48,852 bases of DNA from Faecalibacterium prausnitzii. GTDB taxonomy: Bacteria; Bacillota; Clostridia; Oscillospirales; Ruminococcaceae. The translations under genes and the position numbers were made by a program. Below, one piece after another: positions 39,901-46,855 of this stretch; position 1 is the stretch's first letter, and the number at the start of each line of letters is the position of its first letter. The notes beneath the pieces were generated by a model. That model did no database searches. It was given only the letters and a program-made list of their open reading frames with translations, and was not told the origin of the DNA. The DNA lies in the NCBI RefSeq assembly GCF_003324185.1, contig NZ_PXUP01000019.1:1-48852 (forward strand), read 5' to 3'.

Positions 39901-41500
39901 GGTTTTTGGCACGAGCAAGCTCAACATCCGGCTCTGCGTTGACAGGCGCAGGGGGCGTGTAATGCTCTTTCTCTTTGTCCGTCAGGTAACGGTCGGACTG
40001 GATCATCAGGTCGATATACTGTTCCACCTGTGCCCATTTTAAGGTGATTTTCTGGTGGTCGGGATAATGGTCGAATTCCAGTCCCTTCCAGTCGTGGTTG
40101 ACAAACCCTCTGCTGCCATCCAGATAATCGTGGGAGTGCCCACCGATACCGTACTCCTTTGCCAGAGCCTTGGCACGGAGGCTGCGGTCAGGCTGGGTCT
40201 GGTACAGTGCCATAATGCGCTGTTTACCGCCCATAAATCCTGAACCGTGCTTGCGCAGTTCGTTCTCAATTTCCGCTTGAGATAACGAAAAAGCGGAGGG
40301 CGTTTTTTCGCTCTCCGCTTGGTCGATTTTTTCAATTTGCTGGACTTCGGTGGGGATGTGGGCATCAAAGAAACTTAACTGTAAATCAATTCCATCAGCA
40401 CCAGTTCCTCTGCCTGTGCCCGCAGGCTGTTCATGTGCTGCACCCATGCCATCTGATTCTGCTCCTTGTCCGGGGCGGGGGTCTGTTTCAAGAGCTGTGC
40501 TATGGTCTGCTGCATCCGGTCCTCTGCTGTTTGCTCCACCTCCATCAGGTGCGGGTACAGGCTCCCGTTCAGGAGCATCGTGTTGTACAGCACTGGGCGA
40601 TGGTCTTTCAGGTACGTCCGGCGCAGCCTGCCGTACTTGCCCAGCGGCTTCCGGGGCTGGTTCAGAATCAGGTTCGGGAGCTGGTAGTCCCCGACGGTCG
40701 AGTAAGTCACGTTCCTGCTGTTCGTATTCATATTGGCTCCTTTCTGCATTGCGGCGGCGAATGGTTGTTTTAACGGTGCGCTCAATTTGGCGTAAGACCT
40801 CCCGGCTCATGTCGCTGACGGCTGCGCCGAGGGCAAAGACGGCATCCGGGGTGGAGAAGTTGTAGATCGCCTGAAAATCGTCCTTGTCGAACCACCCGGC
40901 AGGCTCAAATCCACAGCGTTCCAGCAGCGTGTAGGTGACGCTGATTGCAGCAGCGCTTTTGAACTGCATCTCCACCCCGGCATCATCATAATCCATCAGC
41001 AGCGAACCGTCAACGATGGCGCGGATGTCCCCGCCGTTGTTGTCCCAGTAATCTGCCACCAGTTTCCCTGCAACGTCCGCAAGCTGCTGGCTGACACGCT
41101 CTCCGCTGATGCCATAGGTGGCGGCGAGCATTTCCGAAACCGGCTGCACCAAATCAGGGCCGAGCTGCCACACCTCCGGGTCACGAGAATTGCGGCGCAC
41201 CCCGGTGTCCGACACATCGAAAACGTAGTGCAGACGAGGGAATCCGCTGGATTCGTCCAGCAGGGCGATGCCCTTGGCTCCCCGGCGCACATAGCGGTTC
41301 ATCCGGTTGTTCCAGATGTCAAAGTCGGCGCAGGCGGTGGCATCCGGTCGCTGGGCGTAGATCATAAGCTGGTCTGCAAAGGGGTACTTATACAGCCGGG
41401 ATGCGGTGGTCAGGTATGCTGTCCAGCTTTCCCAGTACCGGGTCATCCCGTTCGCTGTGCGCTGGGCAAGGGCGAGATATTCTTCAGTTTTGCTTGGCAT
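33926..41500 (-). CDS. 2,524-aa ICE helicase-methylase (SNF2-like helicase with DNA methylase domain)
   Basis: A giant conjugative-element protein. An N-terminal domain of about 230 residues (LALAQRTANGMTRYWESWTA, RYVRRGAKGIALLDESSG) is followed by a Pro/Ala/Glu-rich linker (residues about 240-380). An adenine-methylase fold comes next: SAM motif EPSMGVGNF near 1020 and the catalytic-loop variant GNVPFG near 1083 in place of the usual NPPY. Then an SF2/SNF2 helicase: Walker A HEVGAGKT near 1700, DESH near 1863, ATGTPVSNS near 1912, QRNGRIIRQGN near 2192. Such proteins probably process or protect transferring DNA. GGGAGG precedes the ATG. The linker is also the other-frame reading of the nested tnpV gene. 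Confidence 0.85.
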   Translation of the reverse strand: MPSKTEEYLALAQRTANGMTRYWESWTAYLTTASRLYKYPFADQLMIYAQRPDATACADFDIWNNRMNRYVRRGAKGIALLDESSGFPRLHYVFDVSDTGVRRNSRDPEVWQLGPDLVQPVSEMLAATYGISGERVSQQLADVAGKLVADYWDNNGGDIRAIVDGSLLMDYDDAGVEMQFKSAAAISVTYTLLERCGFEPAGWFDKDDFQAIYNFSTPDAVFALGAAVSDMSREVLRQIERTVKTTIRRRNAERSQYEYEQQERDLLDRRGLPAPEPDSEPAPEAAGQVRQAAPDVPERPSPSAVQHDAPEREPVPAPDGGGANSRGPDAADHSTALETDPRPGQGAESDGMGAAHEQPAGTGRGTGADGIDLQLSFFDAHIPTEVQQIEKIDQAESEKTPSAFSLSQAEIENELRKHGSGFMGGKQRIMALYQTQPDRSLRAKALAKEYGIGGHSHDYLDGSRGFVNHDWKGLEFDHYPDHQKITLKWAQVEQYIDLMIQSDRYLTDKEKEHYTPPAPVNAEPDVELARAKNLIREFCQEEYDSEPDFSNLSKIGVAYTNATDEEIPIQVNVDLVGYRVERYLGEVLIDERQYESLEDLAETELEALDFSELVSVTDEELEHYHSKAEERPALLPLDAATEYNALKEQHPDALVGFEQNGQFEFYADDAQKVSELLGGKLLEKETPLGTVPVTGFPRDQWAYRAKQLWQCGENVYLAGLNEDGTHHQTKYLRREDYLPLGATIHMEGRTFRVDTVNFDKDSVTLQDVALAEMRMPIFREEPLALVRELYEQEQDVMEHPLPDYKVGDNVIVDLPTRTIEGKIGYVGETDVRIDTSAQGQSWDNEVINKQQFEDGLRQVTPELTDEELDALPISAVMDRKVQTFPDAATLDEALNAEPAPEPAGNFHITDDDLGVGGPKQKFARNIEAIRTLFKLEEEHRGATAEEQRVLSQYVGWGGLADAFDPGKDSWAKEYAELKGLLSEDEYAAARSSTLNAHYTSPVVIRSIYDAVEKMGFQSGNILEPSMGVGNFFGMLPDSMQSSRLYGVELDSITGRIAKKLYPQADITVAGFETTDRRDFYDLAVGNVPFGQYKVNDKAYNKLGFSIHNYFFAKAIDQVRPGGVVAFVTSRYTMDSKDSTARKHMAERADLLGAIRLPNNAFKANAGTDVVSDIIFLQKRDRPADIEPDWVQLGKTEDGFAINQYFVDHPEMVLGELTTESTQYGREELTVAPIEGTSLADQLAEAVQHIEGQYTEVEVETPDIADVENEKHILPADPDVKNFSYTVVDGEVFYRENSVMTQVELSDTAKGRVTGMVELRQIVNELIEQQLNDYPDEDIKATQERLNTAYDAFTAKYGLLNDRKNGRLFEQDSSYYLLCSLENLDEQGQLKSKAAMFTKRTIRPERTVTSVDTPSEALAVSIGERGKVDLPYMAELLGTPGEYGRITTELSGVIFKDPSADPADPEAGWQMADEYLSGDVRAKLRMAQFAAETNPEFAVNVDALIKAQPRELEASEIDVRLGATWLAPEIIQKFMTETFQIPYYLRHAVKVRYSPYTAEWRVEGKTATGRGDIISSETYGTSRANAYKILEETLNLKDVRIYDTIEDADGKPKRVLNKRETMLAQQKQQVIKDAFANWVWQDPQRRIALVKQYNELFNSTRPREYDGSHIHFVGMNPEITLREHQRNAIAHVLYGGNTLLAHEVGAGKTYEMAASAMEAKRLGLCQKSLFVVPNHLTEQWASEFLNLYPNAKLLVARRKDFETANRKKFCARIATGDYDAVIIGHSQFERIPLSFERQERIIQEQIDETLAAINELKAHAGENFSIKQMEKTRKTLETKLEKLRSDERKDDVITFEQLGVDRLFVDESHFYKNLFLTTKMRNVAGLSTSEAQKSSDMFGKCRYLDEITGGRGVVFATGTPVSNSMTELYTVMRYLQYSTLQQKKLTHFDCWASTFGETTTAIELAPEGTGYRARTRFAKFFNLPELMSMFKEVADIKTSDQLHLPVPEAKFETVVAKPSDIQKEMVQELSKRAAEIHSGTVDASVDNMLCVTNDGRKIGLDVRLMNPMLPDDPNSKLNVCVQNVLKIWEEGKDQKLTQLLFCDLSTPKNDGNFNVYDDIRKKLVAAGVPENEIEFIHNADTEAKKAALFSKVRSGDVRVLLGSTAKMGAGTNVQSRLVAVHHLDVGWKPSDMTQRNGRIIRQGNMNKEVKVFNYVTEGTFDSYLFQTLENKQRFISQIMTSKSPVRSCEDVDEQALSYAEIKALCAGNPLIKEKMDLDVQVAKLKVLKADHQSQKFRLQDKLLTKFPADIQETNAYIAGLKGDAQLADAYPQGKEEFCGMTIKGVAYDEKKTAGERLVLACSELPNAEEKVIGSYRGFELSLRFDTFRSEYQAILKGQRRYPVPLGTDPLGNIIRLDNSLNNFPERITAAENELDTLHQQQAAAQIEVEKPFPQEEELAEKSARLAELNAQLDVDEKSHEPEQDEEEQEDAPRRPSVLAALEEKSDKTEPVKPFRSYYDKDGDAR
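40375..40731 (-). CDS. tnpV: TnpV-family protein nested in another frame of the helicase gene
   Basis: A 118-aa protein of the transposon-encoded TnpV family: VTYSTVGDYQLPNLILNQP, then PLGKYGRLRRTYLKDHRPVL, YNTMLLNGSLYPHLMEVEQT and a helical tail. It lies on the same strand as, but +1 in frame from, the helicase gene, overlapping its residues 257-375. A strong AAAGGAG lies 5 nt before the ATG at 40731. Both frames look real: TnpV matches a protein family, and the helicase frame stays open. TnpV has been linked to Tn4451-like mobile elements; its role is not settled. Confidence 0.75.
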   Translation of the reverse strand: MNTNSRNVTYSTVGDYQLPNLILNQPRKPLGKYGRLRRTYLKDHRPVLYNTMLLNGSLYPHLMEVEQTAEDRMQQTIAQLLKQTPAPDKEQNQMAWVQHMNSLRAQAEELVLMELIYS

Positions 41501-41530
41501 AGCGTTCCTCCCTTCAAGTTCATGGTAAAC

Positions 41531-41564
41531 AAAAAAGCGAGCGGCCTTTTCAGGTCACTCGCTT
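41531..41564 (-). terminator. Terminator after the 129-aa gene
   Basis: AAGCGAGCGGCC (41535-41546) pairs with GGTCACTCGCTT (41553-41564) with two wobble positions, then the minus strand reads TTTTTT. Confidence 0.75.
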
Positions 41565-41581
41565 ATGGAATCTATGGTATT

Positions 41582-41971
41582 TTATTCGTGTTTTGCAGCA
41601 AACTTTTCTGCCATCTCCAGCAGACGGTCAAAGGTCTGCTTTTCTTCCGGCTCCTCGATCAGCTTGGCAAGGAGCGCACGGAACACATCGGTGCTGTCCT
41701 GCCCCAATGCAACTGCAACTTTTTCAATGCAGTCGTGCAGCTTCTTGACATCATCGGAAGGCTTGGATTTTGCAAGCAGGTCGGACAGGTAGCTGATGAA
41801 GGGATAGGTAGAATCATCGTTGATGATCTCGTTGGTCTCCTCGATGATCTTCTGGTTATCTTCGGGGGTCATATCGCCTTTTTCTTCCCATACATCACGG
41901 GAAGAAGTGCGGCCTTTCAGAAAAGTGGCAAAGAGCAGGCGGTCGATGGGTGATCTTTTAGTGGTATCCAT
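41582..41971 (-). CDS. Small helical ICE protein, unknown
   Basis: A 129-aa acidic, helical protein starting MDTTKRSPIDRLLFATFLKG, with TPEDNQKIIEETNEIINDDS and a C-terminal DRLLEMAEKFAAKHE. GGAGG lies 7 nt before the ATG. It is its own unit with a promoter (42018-42047) and a terminator. Family not recognised; conserved location between transfer genes suggests a regulator or accessory factor. Confidence 0.7.
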   Translation of the reverse strand: MDTTKRSPIDRLLFATFLKGRTSSRDVWEEKGDMTPEDNQKIIEETNEIINDDSTYPFISYLSDLLAKSKPSDDVKKLHDCIEKVAVALGQDSTDVFRALLAKLIEEPEEKQTFDRLLEMAEKFAAKHE

Positions 41972-42017
41972 TGGCTATCCTCCGCTTTCAATTTTTCTGT
42001 GCATTAAAACTGGCTTT

Positions 42018-42047
42018 AGTATAGCATGAATGGAAGTATTCTATCAA
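42018..42047 (-). promoter_or_regulatory. Sigma-A promoter of the 129-aa gene
   Basis: On the minus strand TTGATA (42042-42047), 18 bp, TATACT (42018-42023), 46 bp upstream of the ATG at 41971. Farther upstream, GCCGCC/GGCGGC (42101-42116) is a short GC-rich hairpin without a U-run. Confidence 0.7.
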
Positions 42048-42121
42048 GCCCAGTTTCTTGCGGTTTGCGAAAATTTTTCGTAACAAAAGAGCCTATGTAC
42101 GCCGCCCGCAGGCGGCAAAGG

Positions 42122-42325
42122 TCAGTCCGGGGGGAATTTCAGTTCGGCAAACTCTGCATCGGTCAGCAGTTTCAGCTTTTCGATAACTCCCTCCGACAGT
42201 TCCCGCAGGGCAGTCTCATCGGGCATCAGGTAGCACTGCATGAGCCGCAGTTCATGGATAAGCCCCAGCCGGGTGCCGGAGTTGTAGAGCATCATCAGCA
42301 TGAGCTCTTCGTGGTTAAAGTTCAT
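42122..42325 (-). CDS. Transposon-transfer-assisting (TTA) family protein
   Basis: A 67-aa protein, MNFNHEELMLMMLYNSGTR then LIHELRLMQCYLMPDETALR and LLTDAEFAELKFPPD, matching the small 'transposon-transfer assisting protein' family of Clostridia ICEs. The ATG at 42325 has GAGGGATG upstream and overlaps the preceding gene's end by 11 bp. Function is implied only by family and location. Confidence 0.8.
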   Translation of the reverse strand: MNFNHEELMLMMLYNSGTRLGLIHELRLMQCYLMPDETALRELSEGVIEKLKLLTDAEFAELKFPPD

Positions 42326-42830
42326 GGGCATCCCTCGCTTTCCGGCAGACGGTTGGATTGCACTCCGGGGCATCGCACTTTTCCTTGAAATTCATCAGTA
42401 CCGAATGGCGTTCCGGCTGCTTGTCCAGAAACCTCTGTAAATCTTTGAAGCCGATGCTGTCCACATAATGCACAGACACCTCGCCATTGTGTTTGAGTGC
42501 GATCACATCGCTGACCGACAGGCTGTGCCCCTCAAAATCCTGCGGACGGGAGAGGTTGAACATCTGAAATAGTTCTTCCAAAATCTCGTTGTTCGGCACA
42601 TCCTGCCACATGGCGGGCAAATCAGCATAGTAGGTGACCTCATAATGCTCCGGGTCTGGCGTTTTGCCACGACGATGCAGTTCCCGCATGGAAGCAAATC
42701 TTTCATCGAGGTTTTTTTCGTCATGCCGCAGCTGCATCACCATATAAACATCGCACCCTGCGTTCAGAAACTTCTGCGGGATGTCCGTCATGGGTTCACC
42801 GTCAAAATTCTGGTTCCATTTTTGCTGCAT
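42315..42830 (-). CDS. YodL-domain ICE protein
   Basis: A 171-aa protein with DVYMVMQLRHDEKNLDERFA, then MRELHRRGKTPDPEHYEVTY and the closing DFEGHSLSVSDVIALKHNGE, the YodL-type domain found in ICE accessory proteins. The ATG at 42830 follows GAGGTGG; an in-frame GTG 12 bp upstream overlaps the previous gene. It is coupled to its neighbours by overlaps. Molecular role unknown. Confidence 0.75.
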   Translation of the reverse strand: MQQKWNQNFDGEPMTDIPQKFLNAGCDVYMVMQLRHDEKNLDERFASMRELHRRGKTPDPEHYEVTYYADLPAMWQDVPNNEILEELFQMFNLSRPQDFEGHSLSVSDVIALKHNGEVSVHYVDSIGFKDLQRFLDKQPERHSVLMNFKEKCDAPECNPTVCRKARDAHEL

Positions 42831-42838
42831 CGTCCACC

Positions 42839-43726
42839 TCACAGTTCTGGCGCAGAACGTGCAGACGATTTTGGCGTAGACGTATCACTTGCCAGTTCTG
42901 CCAGCTTTTCCAGTGTGGAAGGGCGATGGTCTGCACTCAGCTCCTCGGCTTCCGCAACTTTGTCCATGACGGCATCGTAGTCCTGCAGTAGCCGCCGCCC
43001 CTTTTCCATGTGGTGCGCTTCCAGAATCTGCTCACGGGCTTCCTGAATGGTCAGTTCCGGGGCATCCAGCTGCCCACCGTCCATTACGGAATAATCACTG
43101 TGGTAAATAGTGTAGTCCCAGCCGTCCTCACAGGACTGGATAGCAAGATAGCCCTTGCCGCCCAGTTCCCATGTAGCCTGCTCGTCCTGTGTCTGAATTT
43201 CGGGGTAGAAGTCTGCATGGTTTCGTTCCATGACCTCGGCAAACTGGCAGATGTGGAACACATTGCCCAAACCGCCCATGTCAAAGTGGTAATCATCCAG
43301 ATGTTCCAGCCGTGCCGTAAAGCTGCGCCCATCCGGGTAATCCACCTGTACAACTCCGCCATCGGGAATGCGGTAGAGGTCGTCATAGTGGCTGTTGATG
43401 AGACGAATATCCTTCGGTAGCGTTTCAGGCTCCCAGATGCGCCGTCTGCCGATACCAGCTTGCGGGATGTTTTCGAGGATCTTTACGCTTTCCTGTTGGA
43501 TGGCCTTGCGGTCATCGTCCGAAAGTTCAAACAGATACCAGTTCCGGGCAGCAGGAATGGCGTTCCTGCCATCGGGCGGCAGGTTCTTTTCCGAGATCTG
43601 CCCGCTTTCCAGCGGCTCACCAGTTACCTTGTTATAAGTGGAAAAGCCGACCCCTGCACCGTTTTCTCGGAGATGCAGATAGCGTTCATCGTTGATAAGG
43701 TAGACCGCTTCTTTTATCTGCTCCAT
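42839..43726 (-). CDS. DUF4316/large-polyvalent-domain type ICE protein
   Basis: A 295-aa protein: VYLINDERYLHLRENGAGVG at the start, then the central RLEHLDDYHFDMGGLGNVFH and HADFYPEIQ, and a segment with WDYTIYHSDYSVMDGGQL. This domain set recurs in Tn1549-type elements near topoisomerase III, in DUF4316/LPD families. The start ATG at 43726 overlaps the topoisomerase stop (TGATG), with GGAGGG upstream. Probably an accessory factor of DNA processing during transfer. Confidence 0.7.
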   Translation of the reverse strand: MEQIKEAVYLINDERYLHLRENGAGVGFSTYNKVTGEPLESGQISEKNLPPDGRNAIPAARNWYLFELSDDDRKAIQQESVKILENIPQAGIGRRRIWEPETLPKDIRLINSHYDDLYRIPDGGVVQVDYPDGRSFTARLEHLDDYHFDMGGLGNVFHICQFAEVMERNHADFYPEIQTQDEQATWELGGKGYLAIQSCEDGWDYTIYHSDYSVMDGGQLDAPELTIQEAREQILEAHHMEKGRRLLQDYDAVMDKVAEAEELSADHRPSTLEKLAELASDTSTPKSSARSAPEL

Positions 43727-45798
43727 CAGCACCCTCCTTCAAATTCCAGAGAAAACTTGCTGCGGCCATCGGCTTCACAGGACAGCAGCACGGTGGCGTT
43801 GTAGGTCTTGCCCTTGGCGCTCTTGCAGTCCTTCAGACGGACCCGACCATCCCGCAGCAGCTTGTCCGCCACATGAGCGTCCAGACGCTTGCCCAGACGC
43901 TTGAAGAACGCATTATCCTTCCACAGCACGAAACGGCACTCCCGGTTCTCGCAGAACCAGCCCTTTTCACGCTCTACGACAGGCTTCCCACAGTTCGGAC
44001 AGACACCAATGATTCTGTTTTTCATAAGCGCATTCGCTCCTTTCCTAGCCTCGGTGGTCGTTACCAGCGAGGAGATCATCTCTTTGATTTCAGTCATAAA
44101 AATTTCCGGCTCCATTTCGCTGCGCTCAATGCGCAGCAGCTTCGTTTCCCAATCGGCGGTCATTTCCGGGGATTGGATTTCTTCGGGCATCACCGTAATC
44201 AGGGCTTTGCCCTTGTCGGTAGGCAGCAGCACCTTGGTTTTCTTGTTGCCCTTGCGTTCCAGAAAACCCTTCTGCACAAGCTTTTCAATGGTGGCAGCAC
44301 GGGTAGCTGGGGTGCCGATGCCCTGACGCTCCACGCCCTCCGGCATACTGTCTGCACTGGCGGTTTCCATCGAGTGTAACAGTAAATCTTCCGTAAAATG
44401 CTTTGGAGCTGAGGTCTGACCCTCTTTCAGTTCGGCCCCGATAATGCCGCACTCACTCTGCTCCTGCACATCCGGCAGAACAGCAGGTTCTTTTTTCTTG
44501 CCCAGCAAATCGCCCAGCATTTTCCGCTCGATAGCTTTCCATCCGTCGGACAGCACCACCTTGCCTTTTGCGGAAAACTCCTCTTCAGCGCAGATGGTGG
44601 TGAGCGTAGTTTCTGCATAGCAGTGCGGTTCGCCTACGGCACAGAGCAGCCGTGCAGCAATCAACCGTAGAACATTCCGCTCCCCGGCAGGGAGGGCGGC
44701 AAGATCTGCGTTTGCCATGCTTTTCGTAGGCAGCAGCGCATGGTGGTCGGTGACCTTGCTGCCGTTGATGACCTGCTGCACATGGATGGGAAACGACTCT
44801 TCCACAGTAAACGCCCTGCCCGTATCTGTCACCAGCCCCGGAAGGGATGCCGCCATATCCTCCGTCAAAAATCGGCTGTCTGTGCGGGGGTAGGTGATGA
44901 GTCGTTTTTCGTAAAGACTTTGGGCATAATCCAAGGTCTGCTGTGCCGTAAATCCCAGCAGACGGTTGGCATCCCGCTGCAATGCGGTAAGGTCATAGAG
45001 TTGCGGCGGGCTTTCGGATTTCTCCTTGCGTTCCATCTTCTGCACCGTAACGCGCCCCTCCTTTCGGCACTTGGAAAGCAGCAGTTCAGCATCCGCTTTC
45101 TGTGCAAACCGCTTGCTGGATGCGGTGCCGCCGTCTGCAAGGGTCAGGGCAACCGTGCAGAATTTCTCTGGCACAAAGGCAGCAATGGCGGCTTCTCGTA
45201 CCACGGTCATGGCAAGCACCGGGGTCATAACACGCCCTACCGCCAGCGGTTGACCGTACAGGCATGAAAAAAGCCGGGACGCATTGATGCCGACCATCCA
45301 GTCGGCACGTTCCCGGCAGAGTGCTGCATTGTACAGCGCATCGTATTCAGTTGACGGTTTGAGGTGGACAAAGCCCTCTCGGATAGCGTTTTCCTCCATG
45401 CTGGACAGCCACAGGCGTGAAAAGGGCTTTTTGCAGCCAGTCTGCTGGTACACCAAGCGGAAGATCAGTTCTCCCTCGCGCCCTGAGTCGCAGCTGTTCA
45501 CGATGCTATCCACATCCGGGCGGTGCATCAGCTTTTGCAAAATGCCAAACTGCTTTTTGGTGGACGCAGACACCAGATACTGCCACTTTTGCGGCAGGAT
45601 GGGCAAATCTGCAATGCTCCACTTAACGTACTTGGCATCGTAGACATTGGGCGGTGCCAGCTCCACTAAATGACCAATACACCAGCTCACCAGATAGCCA
45701 TTGCCTTCAAGGTAGCCGTCTTTGCGGCTGGTAGCGCCAAGGACTTTTGCATAGGACATAGCGACGGATGGCTTTTCTGCTACAACTAGAATTGAAAT
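43726..45798 (-). CDS. topB: DNA topoisomerase III (type IA), probably from an ATT start
   Basis: A 690-aa type IA topoisomerase. It opens ISILVVAEKPSVAMSYAKVL, holds the toprim-type acidic motif DSGREGELIF at residues 104-113, the active-site Tyr near 302 in LITYPRTDSRFL, and a C-terminal zinc ribbon (CPNCGKPVV, CENRECRF). It would resolve topological problems during transfer. The family start MxxLVVAEKPS is here ISILVVAEKPS; GGAGGG lies 7 nt before an ATT at 45798, and no ATG/GTG is available in frame near it. A TTG at codon -5 has no ribosome site. An ATT start is therefore the best reading. Confidence 0.8.
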   Translation of the reverse strand: MSILVVAEKPSVAMSYAKVLGATSRKDGYLEGNGYLVSWCIGHLVELAPPNVYDAKYVKWSIADLPILPQKWQYLVSASTKKQFGILQKLMHRPDVDSIVNSCDSGREGELIFRLVYQQTGCKKPFSRLWLSSMEENAIREGFVHLKPSTEYDALYNAALCRERADWMVGINASRLFSCLYGQPLAVGRVMTPVLAMTVVREAAIAAFVPEKFCTVALTLADGGTASSKRFAQKADAELLLSKCRKEGRVTVQKMERKEKSESPPQLYDLTALQRDANRLLGFTAQQTLDYAQSLYEKRLITYPRTDSRFLTEDMAASLPGLVTDTGRAFTVEESFPIHVQQVINGSKVTDHHALLPTKSMANADLAALPAGERNVLRLIAARLLCAVGEPHCYAETTLTTICAEEEFSAKGKVVLSDGWKAIERKMLGDLLGKKKEPAVLPDVQEQSECGIIGAELKEGQTSAPKHFTEDLLLHSMETASADSMPEGVERQGIGTPATRAATIEKLVQKGFLERKGNKKTKVLLPTDKGKALITVMPEEIQSPEMTADWETKLLRIERSEMEPEIFMTEIKEMISSLVTTTEARKGANALMKNRIIGVCPNCGKPVVEREKGWFCENRECRFVLWKDNAFFKRLGKRLDAHVADKLLRDGRVRLKDCKSAKGKTYNATVLLSCEADGRSKFSLEFEGGC

Positions 45799-45859
45799 AA
45801 GCGTTCCCTCCAATCTGTTTTCATTTGGATATGTACGGCGGCAAAACGCCGCCTTAAAA

Positions 45860-46585
45860 TCAGATGGGTTCGGTATCCTCCTCGCCGGCCTCTTCCGGCT
45901 CATCCTCCACAGGAATCTCAAAATCGCCCTTGTCCTCGGTGTAGTTTGCATCGGGGTCAAGGGCTTCTTCTTCGGCCTGCTTTTTCTGCTTCTGCTTTGT
46001 GAAAGCATAGAAGCCGCCGCCTGCCGCCAGCGCAATCAGCACGACCACACCCAGAAAGCCCGATGCGATCTTTGTGACCTTGTTTTCCTTGGGCTGTTCC
46101 TCGCCAGATGCCGCCGCTTCTTCTGCGGCTTTCTTGGCTTCTTCCTCGGCTTTCTGTCTGTCCTGTTCTGCCTGCGCCGCTGCTTCCTTTTCAGCGGTAT
46201 AGGCATCCGCATCTTCTTCCTCCATCAAAGCCAGAAGATCAGCTTCGTCCACAAGGTTCATAAAGTGAACGGTCTGCTGTCCTTTGGCGTTGCGGTCGAT
46301 GACCAAGTAGAACGTATTGCCCGACTTGCTGACCAGCGTAATAAACTGCTGACCGCTGCCATCGGAATAGTCGGTGTGGTAGTCATCTACCAGCGTCAGA
46401 TTGCCCTCCGGGGTCAGGGCACCAGAGGTTTCATCTGTGATGGTGACAACATCCTCCTCCACGACTTCCGGCAGAACCGGCTGCTCCACCGGGGCGGCTT
46501 CTCCCTCAAAAGCAAAAGCGGGAGCCGCCATGCCAGCGCACAGTGCCGCCGATACCAGCAGCGCACCCAGTTTCTTAATCTTCAT
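45860..46585 (-). CDS. DUF4366-family membrane protein
   Basis: A 241-aa protein with a signal peptide (MKIKKLGALLVSAALCAGMA, cleavage near APAFA-F), an extracellular DUF4366 segment (DDYHTDYSDGSGQQFITLVS, FYLVIDRNAKGQQTVHF), an Ala/Glu-rich coiled region and a transmembrane helix (ASGFLGVVVLIALAAGGGFY) followed by an acidic cytoplasmic tail. Conserved next to CD1107-like genes in ICE transfer modules, so likely part of the mating apparatus. AAGGAGG precedes the ATG at 46585. Confidence 0.85.
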   Translation of the reverse strand: MKIKKLGALLVSAALCAGMAAPAFAFEGEAAPVEQPVLPEVVEEDVVTITDETSGALTPEGNLTLVDDYHTDYSDGSGQQFITLVSKSGNTFYLVIDRNAKGQQTVHFMNLVDEADLLALMEEEDADAYTAEKEAAAQAEQDRQKAEEEAKKAAEEAAASGEEQPKENKVTKIASGFLGVVVLIALAAGGGFYAFTKQKQKKQAEEEALDPDANYTEDKGDFEIPVEDEPEEAGEEDTEPI

Positions 46586-46841
46586 CTGCACCGACCTCCT
46601 TCTCAAAAGTTGCACCCACGGCAGACAGCGCAGCTGGGGTCGGGGTGGCGGTTGCCGACTGCCGCAGCAAGGCAGCAAGCTGTTCCGGCGTGACCTTTGC
46701 AGTTCGCACCATCTCGTTGACCTCGGCGGAATCCTCCTCCTGAATGCGCCGCTCCAGAATCTCGATACGATTGTTCAGTTTGATGCGGCGTTCCTTCTCT
46801 TTTGCCAACATCGCCCGCAGCTTATCCGATTTTTCGCTCAT
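46575..46841 (-). CDS. DUF4315-family protein
   Basis: An 88-aa helical protein: MSEKSDKLRAMLAKEKERRI followed by a coiled coil ILERRIQEEDSAEVNEMVRT and PEQLAALLRQ. DUF4315 members sit between the NlpC/P60 peptidase and DUF4366 genes in this ICE family. The ATG at 46841 has GGAGG upstream; the stop overlaps the DUF4366 start by 11 bp. Confidence 0.85.
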   Translation of the reverse strand: MSEKSDKLRAMLAKEKERRIKLNNRIEILERRIQEEDSAEVNEMVRTAKVTPEQLAALLRQSATATPTPAALSAVGATFEKEVGADED

Positions 46842-46855
46842 AGTAATTCCTCCAA

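Noticed and set aside
40350-40865. 171-codon plus-strand Ser/Pro-rich frame opposite tnpV and the helicase linker
   Set aside because: Low-complexity antisense reading with no start signal; the same-strand tnpV frame explains the coding signal.
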